A stretch of DNA of 60,920 nt from the NCBI RefSeq assembly GCF_003946215.1, contig NZ_RHOW01000010.1, forward strand, positions 1 to 60,920, read 5' to 3'. The notes below the pieces were generated by a model, which saw nothing but the letters and a program-made list of their open reading frames with translations, was not told where the DNA came from and did not search any database. A program made the translations under genes and the position numbers. Each line of letters begins with the position of its first letter. The first letter of the stretch is position 1. Shown here piece after piece: positions 8,540-16,392 of the stretch. The stretch is from Lapidilactobacillus mulanensis. Lineage in GTDB: Bacteria > Bacillota > Bacilli > Lactobacillales > Lactobacillaceae.

Positions 8540-8767
8540 TTTAGAGAATTCCCCCCGTTTTTTAAAACGCCCGACCCAATTCTGGACTGATAATAGAATA
8601 ATGGCTCCTCTAAGTTTAGATATTTATTATCGTTAAGTCAATTAACAATAAATGACATGACCCGAAAGAATATCGAAGTCATGCCATCTTGAACGTTGCC
8701 TAGAAATTTTTTAATTATTTAGCTGTCTTTTTAACGAGAATCCGCCACAATATCGCTGGTTAATTGA

Positions 8768-9487
8768 TTATTTGATCCATTTTCGTAAAGCGTAAATTTG
8801 CTCAAATATCCGATCCTCTTCTTGTCTGTCTGCGCGGCTCGCATTGTGAATCGTGCTGTCTCGCCGATTTCGCTTCGTGTACAAAACGTGTGGCGAATAA
8901 ACATATTTGCCTGGTGATCTGGCAACGAAGGTCGCTGTGAAAAGATAATCCTCCGCTAAATTTAGGGATTCATCAAAAGTTAAATTGGCAGCCTTGATCG
9001 CCGAAATTCGAAAAGCTTTATTCCAAACATAGCCACCGATTTCGGTTCCATGATGTGAAACTTGATCAAAGACCGATTTTTGATCTAACGCCATAAAACC
9101 GGCGGCTCTTGTTGCTGGACGTCGATACCACTCGTAACCGACGGCAGCCATTACCGCATCCTCAGCCAATCCCTGACTCAACGTTTCAACAAAATTGGGC
9201 GCGATCATATCATCACCGTCGACGAAAATAATGCCATCTCCAGTTGCATGACGCAAGCCATAATTTCGTGCCACAGAAACCCCACCGTGTTTTAATTGAA
9301 TCGCATGAAAATCAGGCTTACCCTTCACAAATTCACCGAGTTGCGAAGCTGTTTGATCAGTTGAGCCATCATCAACCAGCCATAATTCGAAATTCACAGT
9401 TTGGTTGGTTAGATTTTTTAAGAGGACGCTCACGTATGAATCGAGATTATAAGTTGGTACCACGACTGACATTTTCATCTTTGTCAT
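8768..9487 (-). CDS. family 2 glycosyltransferase
   Basis: The 239-aa protein shows a GT-A fold typical of GT2 enzymes: MSVVVPTYNLDSYV at the N-terminus, LVDDGSTD, and the metal-binding DGDD in IIFVDGDDMIAPNF, then an acceptor region with NLAEDYLF. It would transfer a sugar from a nucleotide donor to a cell-surface acceptor. It is shorter than most of the family (about 300 aa or more) and has no transmembrane segment. It stands alone, without a polysaccharide cluster, so the substrate is unknown. Confidence 0.85.
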   Translation of the reverse strand: MTKMKMSVVVPTYNLDSYVSVLLKNLTNQTVNFELWLVDDGSTDQTASQLGEFVKGKPDFHAIQLKHGGVSVARNYGLRHATGDGIIFVDGDDMIAPNFVETLSQGLAEDAVMAAVGYEWYRRPATRAAGFMALDQKSVFDQVSHHGTEIGGYVWNKAFRISAIKAANLTFDESLNLAEDYLFTATFVARSPGKYVYSPHVLYTKRNRRDSTIHNASRADRQEEDRIFEQIYALRKWIK

Positions 9488-9508
9488 CTCGCTTTTCTCT
9501 TCAATTTG

Positions 9509-10096
9509 TTAATTATAAACAGCCAATGAAGGTTGTTTCACGTTAATATCAAGCGCTAATCTCAACAATACTTGTTTCTCATTCGTTAGAGGCAAGCCAT
9601 CTAAATATAATTCGCGATGGCTGTCTGGCTCAATCAATTGATAGCCAACTTCTGTGACTTCCTGTTGCAACGCACTAACTAGCGCTGGAGTGACGGCACC
9701 ATTGACAATCGTTTGTATTTCGGTGCCTTCTGCTAATTGTTCAAAGTCAACCGACTGTGATAAACTCGCCTGGTTCATCGCTTGATTATAAATAGTTTCA
9801 TTGATAAACAGCGGTTGTTTGAGCCAAATTTTAAAAGCATCCCCCTGCCAAACGGCTTGCACAGGATAGGGTCGATAATTTTTAAATCCGGGAATGTCAA
9901 TGCCAGCAACAGGACCCTCGCTAATCAACTTTGCCAAATTCACAACGACATCCGCCTTTTCCAGAAAGGATGACTCATTGGTATGTTTGGGAGCGATACC
10001 ACTTGCTGTGAGGTAACTTCGCTTCGTCAATTTCACAAAGCTCACCTGACTACTGCGACTATATTCTGCACGTTCTTTTGTTTCCCAATCAAACAT
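9509..10096 (-). CDS. conserved protein of unknown function
   Basis: I do not recognise this 195-aa protein. It has no signal peptide or membrane segment. The frame could start at 10150, but the ATG at 10094-10096 (MFDWETKERAEYS) follows a perfect AGAGGAGGA and is preferred. It lies 21 bases upstream of the glycosyltransferase on the same strand and may be cotranscribed with it. Confidence 0.6.
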   Translation of the reverse strand: MFDWETKERAEYSRSSQVSFVKLTKRSYLTASGIAPKHTNESSFLEKADVVVNLAKLISEGPVAGIDIPGFKNYRPYPVQAVWQGDAFKIWLKQPLFINETIYNQAMNQASLSQSVDFEQLAEGTEIQTIVNGAVTPALVSALQQEVTEVGYQLIEPDSHRELYLDGLPLTNEKQVLLRLALDINVKQPSLAVYN

Positions 10097-10182
10097 TTCA
10101 AGTTCCTCCTCTACTCCTATGACACCTTCGATTACGGCAACTATTTTCATCCACAGTATGGACTATTCTGCTTAAATAGCTA

Positions 10183-10196
10183 CTAAAACGTTTTCA
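10183..10196. promoter_or_regulatory. candidate cre site (CcpA box)
   Basis: CTAAAACGTTTTCA (reverse TGAAAACGTTTTAG) matches 12 of 14 positions of a catabolite-responsive element. It lies between the divergent 195-aa protein gene and the O-acetyltransferase gene and could affect either. Confidence 0.4.
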
Positions 10197-10316
10197 AAAC
10201 TAGGCTGAATTCTATGCTGATCTTCACAATGGCCTTCAAAAAGCGATTAGATCCAGCCACGATCATCGTGTCAACAGCGAATAAAAAAGTTTTAAGAAAA
10301 CTATTTTTTGAACGTG

Positions 10317-10345
10317 TTCACAATTTTGCAAATATTTGCTACAGT
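10317..10345 (+). promoter_or_regulatory. promoter of the O-acetyltransferase gene
   Basis: TTCACA (10317-10322) is followed after 17 bases by TACAGT (10340-10345), 38 bases before the start codon. Confidence 0.5.
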
Positions 10346-10383
10346 GAAAGCAGTCAAATACATACAACCTTCAGGAGGAAATT

Positions 10384-11004
10384 ATGAGATCAGAAGAGGA
10401 CGTTTTACTCGCCGGGAAACTTTATTATTCGCCAGAACCAACGCTGGTTAAATTACGAAATCGCGCCAAAGAGCTGTGTTATCAATACAACATCACTGCG
10501 CCATCTCAACAAGCCCAACGCAACGAAATTCTCAATCAATTAATTGATTGTCCGACGAAAGACGCCTATATTGAATTGCCTACGCGGATGGACATTGGCT
10601 CGCATATCCATGTGGGTAAACATTTCTATGCGAATTACGATTGTTTTTTCCTCGACGACGGACTGATTCGCATTGGCGATAACGTCATGCTCGGCCCTCG
10701 CGTTTCGTTATACACCGCCGGTCATCCTATCGATGCGGCTATTAGAAACGAAGATTTAGAATATGGCCGCCCAATCACAATTGGCAGTGACGTTTGGATC
10801 GGTGGTAATGCCGTGATTCTGCCAGGCGTGACGATTGGCAGCAACGTCGTGATTGGCGCGGGATCAATCGTCACAAAAGATGTCCCCGATGACGTGATTG
10901 TAGCCGGAAATCCAGCGCAGATATTGCGCGCAATCACTGCAGAGGATACGCATAAATGGCAGCTGGAAAAAGATCATTACTTAGCAGAGAAACAGGCGGA
11001 CTAG
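10384..11004 (+). CDS. maa: maltose/galactoside O-acetyltransferase (hexapeptide family)
   Basis: The 206-aa protein has the N-terminal Mac domain (LAGKLYYSPEPTLVKLRNRAKEL) followed by left-handed beta-helix hexapeptide repeats, including VSLYTAGHPIDA with the catalytic His and VWIGGNAVILPGVTIGSNVVIGAGSIVTKDVP. It transfers acetyl from acetyl-CoA to a sugar hydroxyl in the cytosol. The start follows CAGGAGGAAATT. It converges on guaA, or now on the prophage. Confidence 0.9.
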   Translation: MRSEEDVLLAGKLYYSPEPTLVKLRNRAKELCYQYNITAPSQQAQRNEILNQLIDCPTKDAYIELPTRMDIGSHIHVGKHFYANYDCFFLDDGLIRIGDNVMLGPRVSLYTAGHPIDAAIRNEDLEYGRPITIGSDVWIGGNAVILPGVTIGSNVVIGAGSIVTKDVPDDVIVAGNPAQILRAITAEDTHKWQLEKDHYLAEKQAD

Positions 11005-11043
11005 ATTGCCTGATGCTAAAATCATGATTTTAGATAAAGAAAA

Positions 11044-11089
11044 GAACTGAACCGTCATAATTTAAAAAACAATTATGACGGTTCAGTTC
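11044..11089. terminator. long hairpin, probable original guaA/maa terminator
   Basis: GAACTGAACCGTCATAATT is perfectly mirrored at 11071-11089: 19 bp of stem and an 8-base loop. The minus strand continues into TTCTTTTCTTT. Before prophage insertion guaA would have ended about 60 bases from this hairpin, so it was probably shared by guaA and maa. Confidence 0.75.
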
Positions 11090-11150
11090 GCTAATATATA
11101 TTTTGCTGCATGCTAAAACATTTTTTAACCTGGTTTCGTTATTAAACCCT

Positions 11151-11163
11151 ATTCCCATTCGAT
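11151..11163. other. attR core (13-bp direct repeat)
   Basis: ATTCCCATTCGAT here is identical to 50500-50512, which encodes the last codons of guaA. It marks the prophage end distal to guaA. Confidence 0.9.
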
Positions 11164-11198
11164 AGTTACCAGTGCTGTTGTTCCAGAGTTTATAAGCC

Positions 11199-11221
11199 CT
11201 TGTACCGTATCGGTACCGTAT
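11199..11221 (+). repeat. putative integrase arm-type site (attR side)
   Basis: CTTGTACCGTATCGGTACCG followed by TAT resembles 50364-50387 at the other prophage end, differing only in the short centre. The two flank the core in the reconstructed attP, as arm-type integrase sites do. Confidence 0.5.
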
Positions 11222-11245
11222 CTTGATATTTTTGAGGTGATTTTT

Positions 11246-11401
11246 ATGGAAAAAGCTATGTCAACAGATACAACCACGTTGATCCTTGATGATAAATTTC
11301 TGATCATGTATCAAGGTGAAAAGATTACTGCAACTATATTCAAGGATTATTATACCGCAGAAAAAACATATAATATAGTATCAAAACAATTGATCAATTG
11401 A
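11246..11401 (+). CDS. small phage protein next to attR (51 aa)
   Basis: A 51-codon frame starts at an ATG 8 bases after GAGGTG and encodes MEKAMSTDTTTLILDDKFLI... ending SKQLIN. It is the only rightward frame on this side of the prophage and lies 83 bases from attR. No family is recognised. Confidence 0.5.
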   Translation: MEKAMSTDTTTLILDDKFLIMYQGEKITATIFKDYYTAEKTYNIVSKQLIN

Positions 11402-11404
11402 AGG

Positions 11405-11749
11405 CTATTTTTTTGGATCATATTTTGTAGACCTGCCGTGCCCATGGATCGTGTCGTGCGTGATGTCTTCTCCTGGGTGGATCAGGTGTCTGGTATCGCG
11501 GTACTCGATTGATAGTTTGCTGATCGACTTCAATTTTGCAATCATCTTATCGTATAATTCTGGATCACGCGGGAAATGGACTAACTCATAACTGCGCTGA
11601 ATCTTTCCACGGACTTTCTCCGAATAAATGAAAAATGAATATATGTCGTCGAAATGATTATTGACCACGACTAACCAGTATCTACTATTATATAACTTAT
11701 TGAAATGTGCCTGATATTCCTCCACTAATTCTTTCTCGTATTCATTCAT
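11405..11749 (-). CDS. phage accessory protein of unknown function (114 aa)
   Basis: This small, charged, soluble protein (MNEYEKELVEEYQAHFNKLYN...; FDDIYSFFIYSEKVRGK in the middle) is not recognised. I chose the ATG at 11747-11749 because GGAG precedes it by 9 bases; upstream ATGs at 11764 and 11782 have poorer context. It is the last gene of the accessory operon beside attR. Confidence 0.6.
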   Translation of the reverse strand: MNEYEKELVEEYQAHFNKLYNSRYWLVVVNNHFDDIYSFFIYSEKVRGKIQRSYELVHFPRDPELYDKMIAKLKSISKLSIEYRDTRHLIHPGEDITHDTIHGHGRSTKYDPKK

Positions 11750-11838
11750 TTTTATACTCTCCATATTGATGTGATCACACACGCTGGTATGAAAAAAGCA
11801 ACCAACATTGATTGCTTTCAGGAAACTTCGCCGTCCAG

Positions 11839-12594
11839 TTATCGACCAAGATATTCGTTAACTCGTCGATCGATATTTTTCGTAATTTTTCTATCTTTCA
11901 CTTTTTCTAAAGTGGGTTCGAAATATTCTTCTTCTAGGCGTTTCCGCTCAAGGCTTGCTTCCTCAACTGTCGCAAAACCTGAATGCGAAATCTGCTTGCC
12001 ATTAACTTTTATATACGCGCGATAACAGCGAACTGTACCGTCCTTACGTTTGTACACAGCAACGCCTTTAGCGCCAGACGTATTATTTTTTTGCTGAACT
12101 GAATACATTTGAGCAATTTGTCTAACTGACACTCCATCAACTTTGCTGGACAACAGATCACCAGCCAGCTTCCCATACTTGCTATTCGATTGTTTTGCTA
12201 GGTGTCCACATGACCTAGTCTTCCCGTTAACTAGTAGCTGATAACTAACGTTCTTCGTTTTTGTACATGAGCACTCGCAAAGATAAATCGAACGATACCC
12301 GTCCTTTTTAAGTAGCTTTTTAACCGTAAGTTCACCGAATTTTTTATTGGTTAAATCTCTGGGAGGTGGCATTTCTTCGCGTCTCGGTCGAGTTGGAATA
12401 CAACCACAACCAGCCTTGCTATTATACTTGATTCGCCATCTTAGCGTGGCACGAGAAACGACGAAGTCATCTCGTCCACAATCATCACAATGACACCGAT
12501 ATTTTTGATCAGTGATACGATTACCAATTATTTCTAAAACTGTGATTTTTCCAACCGAAGTCCCGACAGTAATATTAAATTTTCTTTTCTTCAT
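11839..12594 (-). CDS. AP2-domain protein with zinc-ribbon-like cysteines
   Basis: The 251-aa protein has two cysteine clusters in its N-terminal half (CHCDDCG with CGC at about 34-65; CECSC with CGH at about 110-130), suggesting zinc-binding modules. A C-terminal AP2-like DNA-binding segment covers about 165-225 (NNTSGAKGVAVYKRKDG, YRAYIKVNGKQISHSGFAT, EEASLERKRLEEEYF). AP2 domains in phage proteins usually accompany homing endonucleases or DNA-binding proteins; I see no HNH motif. Its start is one base from the end of the upstream HTH gene, so the genes are coupled. Confidence 0.65.
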   Translation of the reverse strand: MKKRKFNITVGTSVGKITVLEIIGNRITDQKYRCHCDDCGRDDFVVSRATLRWRIKYNSKAGCGCIPTRPRREEMPPPRDLTNKKFGELTVKKLLKKDGYRSIYLCECSCTKTKNVSYQLLVNGKTRSCGHLAKQSNSKYGKLAGDLLSSKVDGVSVRQIAQMYSVQQKNNTSGAKGVAVYKRKDGTVRCYRAYIKVNGKQISHSGFATVEEASLERKRLEEEYFEPTLEKVKDRKITKNIDRRVNEYLGR

Positions 12595-12595
12595 A

Positions 12596-13021
12596 TTATC
12601 CTTCGTCGTCCTTATATGCTTTGTATAGATCGATCAGCTGAATAATATCGCTCCCGGTCATCTCGTTTAAGCGATCAAAAACATTGGTCATTTCTTCGTT
12701 GCCTTTTGTTTCGTAATTGTTGGCAACAGTGTTAAGTTCACTGCTGATTTTTTGAATAAACAACACAAAATCAGTCTGGTTATCGCCGATCTGCTTCTGT
12801 ATCCAGTCGGCTTCGTAAGCTCGGGAAAGCTTAGTGACAACACTCCAGTTTGCGCTCTCAATATCTGTCTTTCCTGTCCGATAGTTAGACACGCCTTGGC
12901 GGCTGATGTCTGCCACATTGCTGATATATGTGCCTGAAATTGAGTCATCAGACAATAAAGCCTTGGCCTTATCCATGTCCGAACCGTATTCATCTCGCCA
13001 ACTGTATTTAAATTCCGCCAT
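12596..13021 (-). CDS. HTH protein of the accessory operon
   Basis: The 141-aa protein contains a likely helix-turn-helix (GTYISNVADISRQGVSNYRTG, about 30-51), similar in pattern to XRE domains, followed by a helical C-terminus. It overlaps the preceding gene by 14 bases. The operon promoter carries a palindrome and related half-sites, so autoregulation is a natural guess but unproven. Confidence 0.6.
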   Translation of the reverse strand: MAEFKYSWRDEYGSDMDKAKALLSDDSISGTYISNVADISRQGVSNYRTGKTDIESANWSVVTKLSRAYEADWIQKQIGDNQTDFVLFIQKISSELNTVANNYETKGNEEMTNVFDRLNEMTGSDIIQLIDLYKAYKDDEG

Positions 13022-13478
13022 TTTTTATTTCCTTATCTGATGTAATTTTATCTGATGTAATTTCACTTTTAACTTCTGAATCTTGATTGTTTTCTTCACG
13101 ATCAATTGGTTGGTTCTTTAATGCTCTTGCGATTCCAGCTTTTTTTGCGTCCATCTTACGACCGGTGTTTTGTTCATGGCGCTTAACAGCGTCTGCACGT
13201 TCTTTACCACTGCCATATAAGATGTTGAAGCCGTCAAAGTATGCTTGTGCTTCCTTGCCGCCCTCGTCAACTTTTACTTTCTTATCTTCGGTGAATTCGT
13301 TGGCTGATACGCCCAACAATTCGCCTTTTTTGTTGTAACGGACTTGGTAATCTGTGTAATCATCTTTACTTGTGCCACTTTGAAATCTTAATACAGATAA
13401 TTCGGCTTCATCTAATTCTTCGTAACTCTTCAATCCACTGACCATAACACCATTTTTTGCTTGTTGTAAAATTTTCAT
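13008..13478 (-). CDS. first gene of the accessory operon, unknown function (156 aa)
   Basis: The protein is soluble and highly charged, with a lysine-rich middle (RADAVKRHEQNTGRKMDAKKAG) and a tail carrying the tandem SEITSDK/ITSDK motif. I do not recognise it. The ATG follows GGAGG. It is transcribed from the promoter at 13576-13604 and overlaps the HTH gene. Confidence 0.6.
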   Translation of the reverse strand: MKILQQAKNGVMVSGLKSYEELDEAELSVLRFQSGTSKDDYTDYQVRYNKKGELLGVSANEFTEDKKVKVDEGGKEAQAYFDGFNILYGSGKERADAVKRHEQNTGRKMDAKKAGIARALKNQPIDREENNQDSEVKSEITSDKITSDKEIKNGGI

Positions 13479-13502
13479 ATCTGTAATACCTCCGATTTTT
13501 TA

Positions 13503-13554
13503 TGTTATAATCGAAGAGGTTTAGCGACCAGCCCAGTTAATTCTGGGCTTTTTT
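13503..13554 (+). ncRNA. candidate short antisense RNA unit 1
   Basis: An extended -10 box (TGTTATAAT, 13503-13511) is followed about 20 bases later by GCCCAG-N6-CTGGGC and TTTTTT (13531-13554). The predicted transcript is about 37 bases, antisense to the leader of the 156-aa gene. There is no rightward gene here that needs a terminator. Two similar units lie at 36901 and 44721. No -35 box is seen. Confidence 0.4.
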
Positions 13555-13575
13555 GTTCCTCTTGACTATATACAC

Positions 13576-13604
13576 AGTATAACACCATAGACACTTTTTG
13601 TCTA
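13576..13604 (-). promoter_or_regulatory. promoter of the accessory operon
   Basis: On the minus strand TAGACA (13599-13604) is followed after 17 bases by TATACT (13576-13581). This is one of the strongest promoter matches in the prophage and separates the operon from the late genes. Confidence 0.7.
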
Positions 13605-13615
13605 CACTATAGACA
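13582..13615. promoter_or_regulatory. operator-like repeats overlapping the accessory promoter
   Basis: TGTCTA-N5-TAGACA (13599-13615) is a perfect palindrome over the -35 box. A second copy of its minus-strand left half, TGTCTATGGTG, occupies the spacer (about 13583-13594). The layout suggests a repressor binding two sites. Confidence 0.5.
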
Positions 13616-13635
13616 AATTTATTTTAAAATAATTG

Positions 13636-13676
13636 CAAAAAAATAAGCAAGTTAGTTTGCAGACTAGCTTGCTTCA
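13636..13676 (-). terminator. rho-independent terminator (minus strand)
   Basis: AAGCAAG and CTTGCTT arms with an inner AGT/ACT pair are followed on the minus strand by a T7 run. It is the second of two tandem terminators insulating the accessory operon from upstream transcription. Confidence 0.7.
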
Positions 13677-13740
13677 TCATAGTGGATTACTATAAAAACT
13701 CCAACAAGTTAATTATAGCATGATCTAGGTATTTAATCAC

Positions 13741-13780
13741 AAAAAAATAAGCCCCTATCCATAAAGGATAGAAGCTTATC
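13741..13780 (-). terminator. rho-independent terminator after the 35-aa gene
   Basis: A stem of GATAAGC/GCTTAT with an inner TATCC/GGATA, followed on the minus strand by seven T. Confidence 0.7.
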
Positions 13781-13816
13781 AGCACAAGTTTAACTGTTTA
13801 ATTTAATTCTTTGTAA

Positions 13817-13924
13817 TTAATTGATTACTTTACCTGAAAATAGTTTCTTATTAATCTCTTCTTTGTCCTGCTCATTTCTCTTTTCTAATTGTATGAGAAA
13901 CTCCTTCAACGCTTTATCAATCAT
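13817..13924 (-). CDS. 35-aa phage microprotein
   Basis: A 35-codon frame (MIDKALKEFLIQLEKRNEQD... ending SGKVIN) starts at an ATG preceded by GGAGGTATTGATC, a very good ribosome site, and is followed by a terminator. It is charged and probably helical. It lies 58 bases after the 217-aa membrane protein gene and is likely cotranscribed with it. Confidence 0.55.
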   Translation of the reverse strand: MIDKALKEFLIQLEKRNEQDKEEINKKLFSGKVIN

Positions 13925-13982
13925 GATCAATACCTCCATCAATTACTTGACAAACTAATTATAACACCATGATACACTAATT

Positions 13983-14636
13983 TCACTCATTATTAGTCAG
14001 TTTACGTTTCTCATCGTTCAGTGCAGACTGTTTTTTATCCAAAATCCGCATTCGTTCGACTTTAGTCCAATTTTCGTAAAGCTTGTGGACATTTTCGTAC
14101 GGAGCGTCTTCGCTACTAATAAATTCTAGATAATCACTGTTGGTGGAAACAAAGTTCAAAAACACTTTATGGATTGGTCCGAAAACTAGATTTGGCTCAA
14201 CTAAATCATAGTTCATGTAGACACTTATCTGTTCCAACTCATTAAAAATTTGACCAGCGGCAGCGGCAGTCTTTGCTTGCATCTCAATTGCCCAGTCTAG
14301 CTTTTCATCTTTTGGCAGTTTATCGATTTTCGATAAATCGTCGGTAATGTAATGGTTGACTTCTTCTAAGGCTTTTCTTTTGGAGATTTCAACCTCAACT
14401 GGGTATTTATTGACGAAATCGCTCATTTCCGGAATAATTTTTTCAGAAAAAGCCTTCAATATTTTAACTGAATTATTTACTAATGTTTGCTTGTTGGCAT
14501 TCAGTTCTTTTTCTTGATCTCTTTTTAATCCTTTGACGGTCAAATAAATCGCTACTATTCCAATGATGGTTGCAATGTATGATAAAGTTTCTAACAATTC
14601 ATGCAAATTGCTAAACGCTGGAAGAAAGAACGTCAT
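13983..14636 (-). CDS. membrane-anchored phage accessory protein (217 aa)
   Basis: One N-terminal transmembrane helix (about 18-35, YIATIIGIVAIYLTVKGL) is followed by a helical cytoplasmic-type domain rich in Lys and Glu. I do not recognise a family with certainty. Its own promoter and place after the lysin gene suggest a lysogenic-conversion gene, for example superinfection exclusion (inference). Confidence 0.6.
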   Translation of the reverse strand: MTFFLPAFSNLHELLETLSYIATIIGIVAIYLTVKGLKRDQEKELNANKQTLVNNSVKILKAFSEKIIPEMSDFVNKYPVEVEISKRKALEEVNHYITDDLSKIDKLPKDEKLDWAIEMQAKTAAAAGQIFNELEQISVYMNYDLVEPNLVFGPIHKVFLNFVSTNSDYLEFISSEDAPYENVHKLYENWTKVERMRILDKKQSALNDEKRKLTNNE

Positions 14637-14676
14637 TTGTTATTACCCCGTTATGTTTGTAGATGTTACTTAATCC

Positions 14677-14705
14677 AATATAGCTTATTAATTATAACTT
14701 TACAA
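14677..14705 (-). promoter_or_regulatory. promoter of the 217-aa membrane protein gene
   Basis: On the minus strand TTGTAA (14700-14705) is spaced 17 bases from TATATT (14677-14682), 40 bases before the start codon. Confidence 0.45.
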
Positions 14706-14755
14706 CGCTTTTTTGTGATTGAACTTAAAATCGTATTGACACTAAATTAAACATA

Positions 14756-14790
14756 AAAAATAAGCCTACCTCTTAGCCGAGGTAGGCTTA
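14756..14790 (-). terminator. late-operon terminator after the endolysin gene
   Basis: AAGCCTACCTC and GAGGTAGGCTT form an 11-bp perfect stem followed on the minus strand by ATTTTTT. It ends the late transcript. Confidence 0.88.
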
Positions 14791-14793
14791 AAC

Positions 14794-15870
14794 TTATTTG
14801 ATCAATAATTTCTGGCCAGGGTGGATCACTGACTTGATCGTCAGCTTATTCTGCGAAGCTAACTTGTTCATGTCGACGCCATATTTCTGTGCAATCGACC
14901 AGAACGAGTCACCAGATTTGACGGTGTAGTAAGTGTGGACAACCACTGATTTGTTGATCACTGCTTGAACTCCGTTGTAGTAGCTGCCAAGTAACTTCTG
15001 CCGAGTAGCCCCAGCACCGAACACACCCTTTTTGACTTCCGATGCCAACGTACTATTTAAGCTTGTGGCACTGACTGTTTTCATCTTGTAGTTGACAAGA
15101 ACTTGAACCGAAGTTGCATACCTGCCCAACAGCTTAGCTCGAGTGGCACCTGAGCCAACCTTACCCGCCATCACGTCGTTAGCCATGGCTTCAAGTGTCT
15201 TGCCCGCCGTGCTGTATGCAGGCACTGCGGGGGTAGGTTTGACCACTGGTTTCGATGGTGTAACTGGTTTTGTTGTGCCACTAGGATTAGCAATCTTTCG
15301 CCAGCCATTCGCATCGACTGCGGCCACATTCCGATCTAATTTCCCGTTTGAAGAACTAAACTGCCAGAGTGTATATGTCGACCAAGGACTAATATTGTAC
15401 GAAAATGTTGGCACTGTCCAACTGTCTCGATTATCTGGATAACCTGCAAACCATAAACCACACTTCGTGGCCAAAGATTTGTTCTGTCGAATCCCATCAA
15501 GGCCTGTGTACAATAGTGGCCAGACACCAGTTAATTCATGAATGCGATTGACAAACTTTTCACCCCAACCAATTGTTCCCCACGCTGAGTTTTGATACGA
15601 CTCCCAATCTAAAACTAGGACTGTCTCACCAACATAATTTTTGATGTTAGCAATGAAGTAATTGGCTTCTGCAACTGGATCACCACCCGCCGCGTAATGA
15701 TAGAGCCCTAATAATCTTCCCTTCTGTTTTGCTAGTGCATATTGTGCGTTGCAAAGCGGATTAACATAGGTCGTGCCTTGAGTCGCCTTAATGATCACGC
15801 CGTCAACATCTGAACGACCTGCGATTTCTGTTCCAGATCCCGAAAAAATATCAATAAATTTTAATGCCAT
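14794..15870 (-). CDS. lys: endolysin: GH25 muramidase with CW_7-like repeats and LysM
   Basis: The 358-aa protein has an N-terminal GH25 lysozyme domain (about 1-200; KFIDIFSGSG, VIIKATQGTTYVNP, VLVLDWE with the catalytic acid pair). A Pro/Lys linker follows, then two repeats like Cpl-7/CW_7 cell-wall motifs (LEAMANDVMAGKVGSGATR and LASEVKKGVFGAGATR). A C-terminal LysM covers about 313-358 (YTVKSGDSFWSIAQKYGVD). It hydrolyses host peptidoglycan at the end of the lytic cycle. There is no signal peptide, so release needs the holin encoded next to it (1-base overlap). Confidence 0.92.
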   Translation of the reverse strand: MALKFIDIFSGSGTEIAGRSDVDGVIIKATQGTTYVNPLCNAQYALAKQKGRLLGLYHYAAGGDPVAEANYFIANIKNYVGETVLVLDWESYQNSAWGTIGWGEKFVNRIHELTGVWPLLYTGLDGIRQNKSLATKCGLWFAGYPDNRDSWTVPTFSYNISPWSTYTLWQFSSSNGKLDRNVAAVDANGWRKIANPSGTTKPVTPSKPVVKPTPAVPAYSTAGKTLEAMANDVMAGKVGSGATRAKLLGRYATSVQVLVNYKMKTVSATSLNSTLASEVKKGVFGAGATRQKLLGSYYNGVQAVINKSVVVHTYYTVKSGDSFWSIAQKYGVDMNKLASQNKLTIKSVIHPGQKLLIK

Positions 15871-16130
15871 TATTTTTCCTCCTTTTTAGTCAATACTCGC
15901 TCGCTGTCTGATGCTCCAGGCGTTGTTGGGTCAGTTACCACGCCCAGAATAGACAATAGCGCAAACGCTGCGTTAACGATTGCGATTAGTTGTGAATTGA
16001 GTGGCTCAATTTCGAAATCATAACCGAACGGAACCGCCACGACTTGCGCCAGTAACAAAAAAGCCGGCACAATGGCCAGCCAAAACTTTGGTGATTTGAC
16101 ACGTACTTTCCAATTAATCTTCATATTCAT
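15870..16130 (-). CDS. phi LC3-type holin
   Basis: The 86-aa protein carries the phi LC3 holin pattern: KINWKVRVKSPKFWLAIVPA at the N-terminus, two transmembrane helices and GVVTDPTTPGASDSERVL near the C-terminus. It would form the membrane lesion that frees the endolysin. It overlaps the endolysin and the preceding membrane protein gene. Confidence 0.9.
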   Translation of the reverse strand: MNMKINWKVRVKSPKFWLAIVPAFLLLAQVVAVPFGYDFEIEPLNSQLIAIVNAAFALLSILGVVTDPTTPGASDSERVLTKKEEK

Positions 16131-16392
16131 CGTCTCTCTTTCGTTTGAGGTGATTCAGCTCGTACAAAAAATCAAGCTCAGCACCATGCTTGACCAATCG
16201 TTGATCATGAATATCCAATCGTCGATCGAACTCCTTATGCTCCAGTCGAGAGCTCTGATTCAGCTGGTCGATTGAGTCTGACAAGCGTGACAGATGCTCA
16301 TTGATTGGGCGGACTGCCACGCCATAGATTGCAGCAATAATGGCAATAATACCACCCCATTCGGCAATCGTGAATCCTAAAAATAAATGCAC
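16114..16392 (-). CDS. small membrane protein of the lysis module (XhlA-like layout)
   Basis: The 92-aa protein has one N-terminal transmembrane helix (AEWGGIIAIIAAIYGVAV) and a long charged coiled-coil tail. Proteins of this kind accompany holins. The start is GTG and shares a G with the TAG stop of the XkdX-like gene, giving tight coupling. Confidence 0.7.
   Translation of the reverse strand: MHLFLGFTIAEWGGIIAIIAAIYGVAVRPINEHLSRLSDSIDQLNQSSRLEHKEFDRRLDIHDQRLVKHGAELDFLYELNHLKRKRDDEYED

Noticed and set aside
8731-8925. Frame overlapping the glycosyltransferase end as a frameshifted C-terminus
   Set aside because: It is an overlapping shadow frame without glycosyltransferase-like sequence; the enzyme is probably just short.
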